A stretch of 56,385 nucleotides of DNA from Bacillota bacterium (lineage in GTDB: Bacteria > Bacillota > Clostridia > Oscillospirales > Feifaniaceae), in assembly GCA_030705925.1 (NCBI GenBank), contig JAUZPM010000005.1:1-56385 (forward strand), read 5' to 3'. Of this stretch, positions 53,879-56,385 are shown piece by piece. A model generated the notes under the pieces. That model saw only the letters and a list, made by a program, of their open reading frames with translations, was not told the origin of the DNA and made no database searches. The translations under genes were made by a program, and so were the position numbers. Position 1 is the first letter of the stretch. Each line of letters opens with the position of its first letter.

Positions 53879-53960
53879 GTGTACGAAAAGCCCAGTAAAT
53901 AAGCCATTTCTGTGATTTTGCAGTTTTCAAATTGTACACTCAAAACGTGATTTTGCTTGT

Positions 53961-54125
53961 GCATGGGAATCAGTCTATCGGGTCAGATTCCGCTCACGAG
54001 AGGACAGGATTGATAACGGGTTCTCGCGACAGGACAGGATAGATGTTATGTCATTTTGGGGCTTGGTGAGAGAACAGGATAGATGTTTTTTGAGTTTTGG
54101 CGTGTGCGTGGGAACAGGTCGGGAT
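53961..54125. repeat. imperfect repeats at ~40-base intervals upstream of the OLD gene
   Basis: The 318-base spacer 53879-54196 has no gene but contains repeated units around ACAGGATAGATG: GACAGGATTGATAA at 54003, GACAGGATAGATGTT at 54033, AACAGGATAGATGTT at 54073 and GAACAGGTCGGGATTT at 54112, with a weaker GGAATCAGTCTATCGGG at about 53966. The last three are 40 bases apart, and several units follow a CG- or GT-rich GAG/CGCG run. Possible transposase or repressor sites; the DNA is richer in G than its surroundings. Confidence 0.65.
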
Positions 54126-54196
54126 TTGTAAAAATACTTGTGATTTCTTGACGCTAGAGAAATGTAAGTGGATATTTATAGTGTGGGGGTTGGAAT

Positions 54197-55921
54197 ATGC
54201 GATTACGTACCTTTAATGTAAAATCCTATCGGTCTATAGTTGACGCGACGTTGGAAGATGTTAAGCATTATTGTGCAATTGTTGGTCCTAATAATGCGGG
54301 GAAATCCAATTTATTACGCGCAATCTATGTTTCTCTTTCAATAGCATTGGAAGGCGATTTTCAACGTGCAAGGAGGAATCGTCAGTTTTCGTATGCATAT
54401 AACGGGGAAAATTATAATTGGGAACGAGATATTCCGGCTTCGTTAAAAAATGATGCAAATGCTTCAACAACTTTTAAATTAACTTTTGAATTTTCAGATG
54501 AGGAAAAGGTCGAATTTAAAGAAAGATTTTCAATTAATCTATCAAAAAGCCTTCAAATGAAATTTCAACTTTTTAGGCAGCAGACTGAGTATAATATAAT
54601 AATGCCCGGTCGCGCAAAAAGACCAATGGAAGAAAAGATACAAGAAATTGGTCTCTTTATACGGAGCAAATTGGATTATCAATATATTCCGTGTGTACGA
54701 TCAACCGAGTTTACCTCAGAATATTTTTCACGTTTACTCAATAAAGAGCTACGCCAATTGGAAAATGACCAAGAATATAAACGTTGTATAGAGAAAATAC
54801 AGGAGCTACAAACTCCTTTGATAGAGAATCTGGAAACAAGACTTACCGCTTCGCTAAAAACATTTTTGCCGAATGTCCAACAAGTTAAACTGAGAGGGGG
54901 TATTTCACCTGTTGAAATCGGAACCCACATCCCATATAGAATGCGGCAAGCTCCAATTGATATTGATGATGGTAATATAACATCAATTGAAGATAAAGGT
55001 GATGGAGTAAAAAGCTTGGCGGCAATTGGAATAGTGCAAAGCCTTTCGTTTGAAAATGCAAAAGATAAAGCGCTAATTTTATGTATAGAAGAACCAGAAG
55101 CACATCTTCATTCAGATGCTATTCATAGTTTACGAAATGTAATCCTTGAAATAGCATCACGCTCAAATGTGCAGGTTATTATTAGTACACATTCACCTAT
55201 TCTTGTAGACCGAGATACTGTAAGTAATAATATTGTCATATTTGATAATCATCGTGTAGCTTCGTGCAAATCAATTTCAGAGGTAAGAGATGTCCTCGGG
55301 GTTAGAATGGCTGATAACTTGTCTGCTGCAAAAGTGGTTCTTGTAGAGGGAGAGAGTGAGCTTCGTTATCTCACTGCCCTTTGCAATACACTTCATCCAG
55401 GTATAGCTTATAAATTAGAACACAATGCTTTGGAAATTGTTAATGTTCATTCAGCAAGCAAAATGGAGTATCAAGTACGGTTATATAACAGCTTGATGAT
55501 CTCTTCTTTAGTTTTATTGGACTCTGACGATAGTGGGCTTTCTTCTCAAGAGCAACTCATTACATCTAAAACAAAGTTGCCCGGAGAAATACTGATGATA
55601 AAAAGTGCTGGAATGAAAGTTTGCGAACTTGAGGATATTGTAGAAATTGGTACCTATTCAGATGCAATAAAAGAAAAATTCAATATCGAACTTAATACTA
55701 CTAAGTTTAGAAAGCGAAAAAAAGTTTGGTCTGATCGGCTTCATGATGCCGCAGCGGTCAGTCCCGGAACATTTAATGAGAACGTCGAGAAGGAAATCAA
55801 GACAACAATCGCCGATATTGTTGTAAACCAAGGAATAACCGCTATAGCATCATATGATAGAGAGTATATAATAAATTTAATTAATGCTATTGCAAAATTT
55901 GTAGGGGAAAATCCAATTTAA
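54197..55921 (+). CDS. OLD-family ATP-dependent nuclease (AAA-Toprim)
   Basis: 574 residues. The N-terminal SMC/ABC-like ATPase has Walker A GPNNAGKSN (30-38), a central variable region, and Walker B LCIEEPEAHLHS near 294-305. The C-terminal Toprim nuclease has VEGESEL (Glu384) and LLDSDDSG (Asp442, Asp444). This is the architecture of OLD and GajA nucleases used in phage defence. No UvrD-like helicase (GajB) or reverse transcriptase is beside it, so it looks like a stand-alone class 1 OLD. The ribosome site is weak (GGGGGTTGG). Its position between repeats and a recombinase remnant suggests transfer. Confidence 0.9.
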   Translation: MRLRTFNVKSYRSIVDATLEDVKHYCAIVGPNNAGKSNLLRAIYVSLSIALEGDFQRARRNRQFSYAYNGENYNWERDIPASLKNDANASTTFKLTFEFSDEEKVEFKERFSINLSKSLQMKFQLFRQQTEYNIIMPGRAKRPMEEKIQEIGLFIRSKLDYQYIPCVRSTEFTSEYFSRLLNKELRQLENDQEYKRCIEKIQELQTPLIENLETRLTASLKTFLPNVQQVKLRGGISPVEIGTHIPYRMRQAPIDIDDGNITSIEDKGDGVKSLAAIGIVQSLSFENAKDKALILCIEEPEAHLHSDAIHSLRNVILEIASRSNVQVIISTHSPILVDRDTVSNNIVIFDNHRVASCKSISEVRDVLGVRMADNLSAAKVVLVEGESELRYLTALCNTLHPGIAYKLEHNALEIVNVHSASKMEYQVRLYNSLMISSLVLLDSDDSGLSSQEQLITSKTKLPGEILMIKSAGMKVCELEDIVEIGTYSDAIKEKFNIELNTTKFRKRKKVWSDRLHDAAAVSPGTFNENVEKEIKTTIADIVVNQGITAIASYDREYIINLINAIAKFVGENPI

Positions 55922-55953
55922 CCTTCTCACAATAATCTTTACATATTGAAGAT

Positions 55954-55997
55954 CAAGGCGCCCTGCGTTCAAAAATTCCGCAGAGCGCCTTGTTTTT
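55954..55997. terminator. terminator after the OLD gene
   Basis: CAAGGCGC with CTGCG pairs with CGCAG and GCGCCTTG across a T/A loop, with one bulged base per side, then TTTTT on the plus strand. It also lies just after the recombinase remnant on the minus strand. Confidence 0.8.
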
Positions 55998-56002
55998 CAC
56001 CT

Positions 56003-56320
56003 TTATTCATCCACATCCACCGTCACACCAGACTTGAATTCCACGGTAAATTTGTCCTCGTAGATGGTGACTTTTTCAATCAGCCGCCGGACTAGAAGCT
56101 CATCGTATTCGGTCAGGGTGGTGGGTTGCTCCCGAAGGAAGGTGCCCATGTCGGCGATGCGTTTTTTCTGCTCGTCCCGCCCGGCGCTTTCCAGCTGAAG
56201 CTTCTGCTTATCTTCACAGGCGGTAAAGCGAAAAATACTACCCGTCCATTGATAGGCTTGATAGTTGGAACTGAATAAAAAGGGCAAGGCAACCCGTTTG
56301 TCTTTTTCGTCTTACTCCAT
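56003..56320 (-). pseudogene. C-terminal remnant of a serine recombinase of integrative elements
   Basis: The frame 56287-56003 ends in LTEYDELLVRRLIEKVTIYE and a tail SGVTVDVDE, the C-terminus of large serine recombinases carried by clostridial conjugative transposons. Only about 70-95 residues remain; catalytic and zinc domains are missing. Reading further upstream, the frame continues to an ATG at 56320 but meets TAA at 56314-56312. The N-terminal 25 residues do not look like the recombinase and may come from a fusion or deletion. Codon use is GC-richer than the neighbours. Nothing else is recognisable from 56321 to 56385. Confidence 0.75.
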
Positions 56321-56385
56321 GTATTAACTTTCGTATAAGGTAGCTATATCATGTATTCTACGCTTCATTTCCGTGCGAATATGTA

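Noticed and set aside
53879-54196. CRISPR array in the repeat-rich spacer
   Set aside because: The repeated units are short, imperfect and few, with spacing of 30-40 bases and no cas gene.

Overview
The window looks like an origin-proximal stretch of the chromosome of a strictly anaerobic, spore-forming member of the Clostridia (Bacillota). The evidence is AT-rich DNA with strong GGAGG ribosome sites, an alpha/beta-type small acid-soluble spore protein, pyruvate:ferredoxin oxidoreductase, an Rnf complex, AdhE and an [FeFe]-hydrogenase cluster of the Hfs type. No heme-based respiration gene is visible. The order recF-remB-gyrB-gyrA at the left edge is the usual neighbourhood of dnaA/oriC, and a perfect parS palindrome lies between gyrB and gyrA. 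I cannot assign a genus.

Layout. 1-5.3 kb: recF (partial), remB, gyrB, parS, gyrA. 5.3-13.9 kb: secG, a lipoprotein hydrolase, a two-SIS sugar-phosphate enzyme, a PLP aminotransferase with an attenuator-like leader, an alpha/beta hydrolase, an AraC/GyrI-type regulator, tRNA-Pro(UGG), and an ABC-F ATPase whose second nucleotide site is degenerate at every key residue. 14-17.6 kb: PFOR. 17.6-20.2 kb: a MerR regulator with an ABC-2 exporter. 20.2-24.3 kb, mostly minus strand: a cell-wall SLH/CAP protein, a DUF1015 protein and a glycoside-hydrolase-like anchored protein. 24.4-29.4 kb, minus: rnfCDGEAB. 29.5-31.3 kb: a short MecA-like adaptor and a split chromate transporter. 31.5-38.9 kb: adhE with two Rex-like operators on its promoter, followed after a leaky-looking terminator by a four-gene Hfs cluster (2Fe-2S protein, PAS-containing sensory hydrogenase homologue, SpoIIE-type phosphatase, [FeFe]-hydrogenase). 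39-48.3 kb: RNA and envelope housekeeping (rny, ymdB, pgeF, a solute-binding lipoprotein, yloU, yloV, recG). 48.3-53.9 kb: spore protein, membrane protein, polysaccharide deacetylase, hemolysin III, a zinc-less M23 homologue, rlmD. 54-56.4 kb: a repeat-rich spacer, an OLD-family nuclease and a broken recombinase tail, which look like acquired DNA.

How it fits together. PFOR makes reduced ferredoxin from pyruvate. Rnf (ferredoxin:NAD+), the Hfs hydrogenase (H2) and AdhE (ethanol, using NADH) are the main ways to dispose of those electrons, and all four lie within about 25 kb. The Rex-like sites suggest that adhE, and perhaps the hydrogenase cluster by read-through, respond to the NADH/NAD+ ratio. 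The PAS hydrogenase homologue beside a PP2C-type phosphatase suggests a second, H2- or redox-sensing layer. The least conventional items are the asymmetric ABC-F protein, the Rex/adhE/Hfs arrangement and the repeat-flanked OLD nuclease island. All calls are from reading the sequence; no database search was run.
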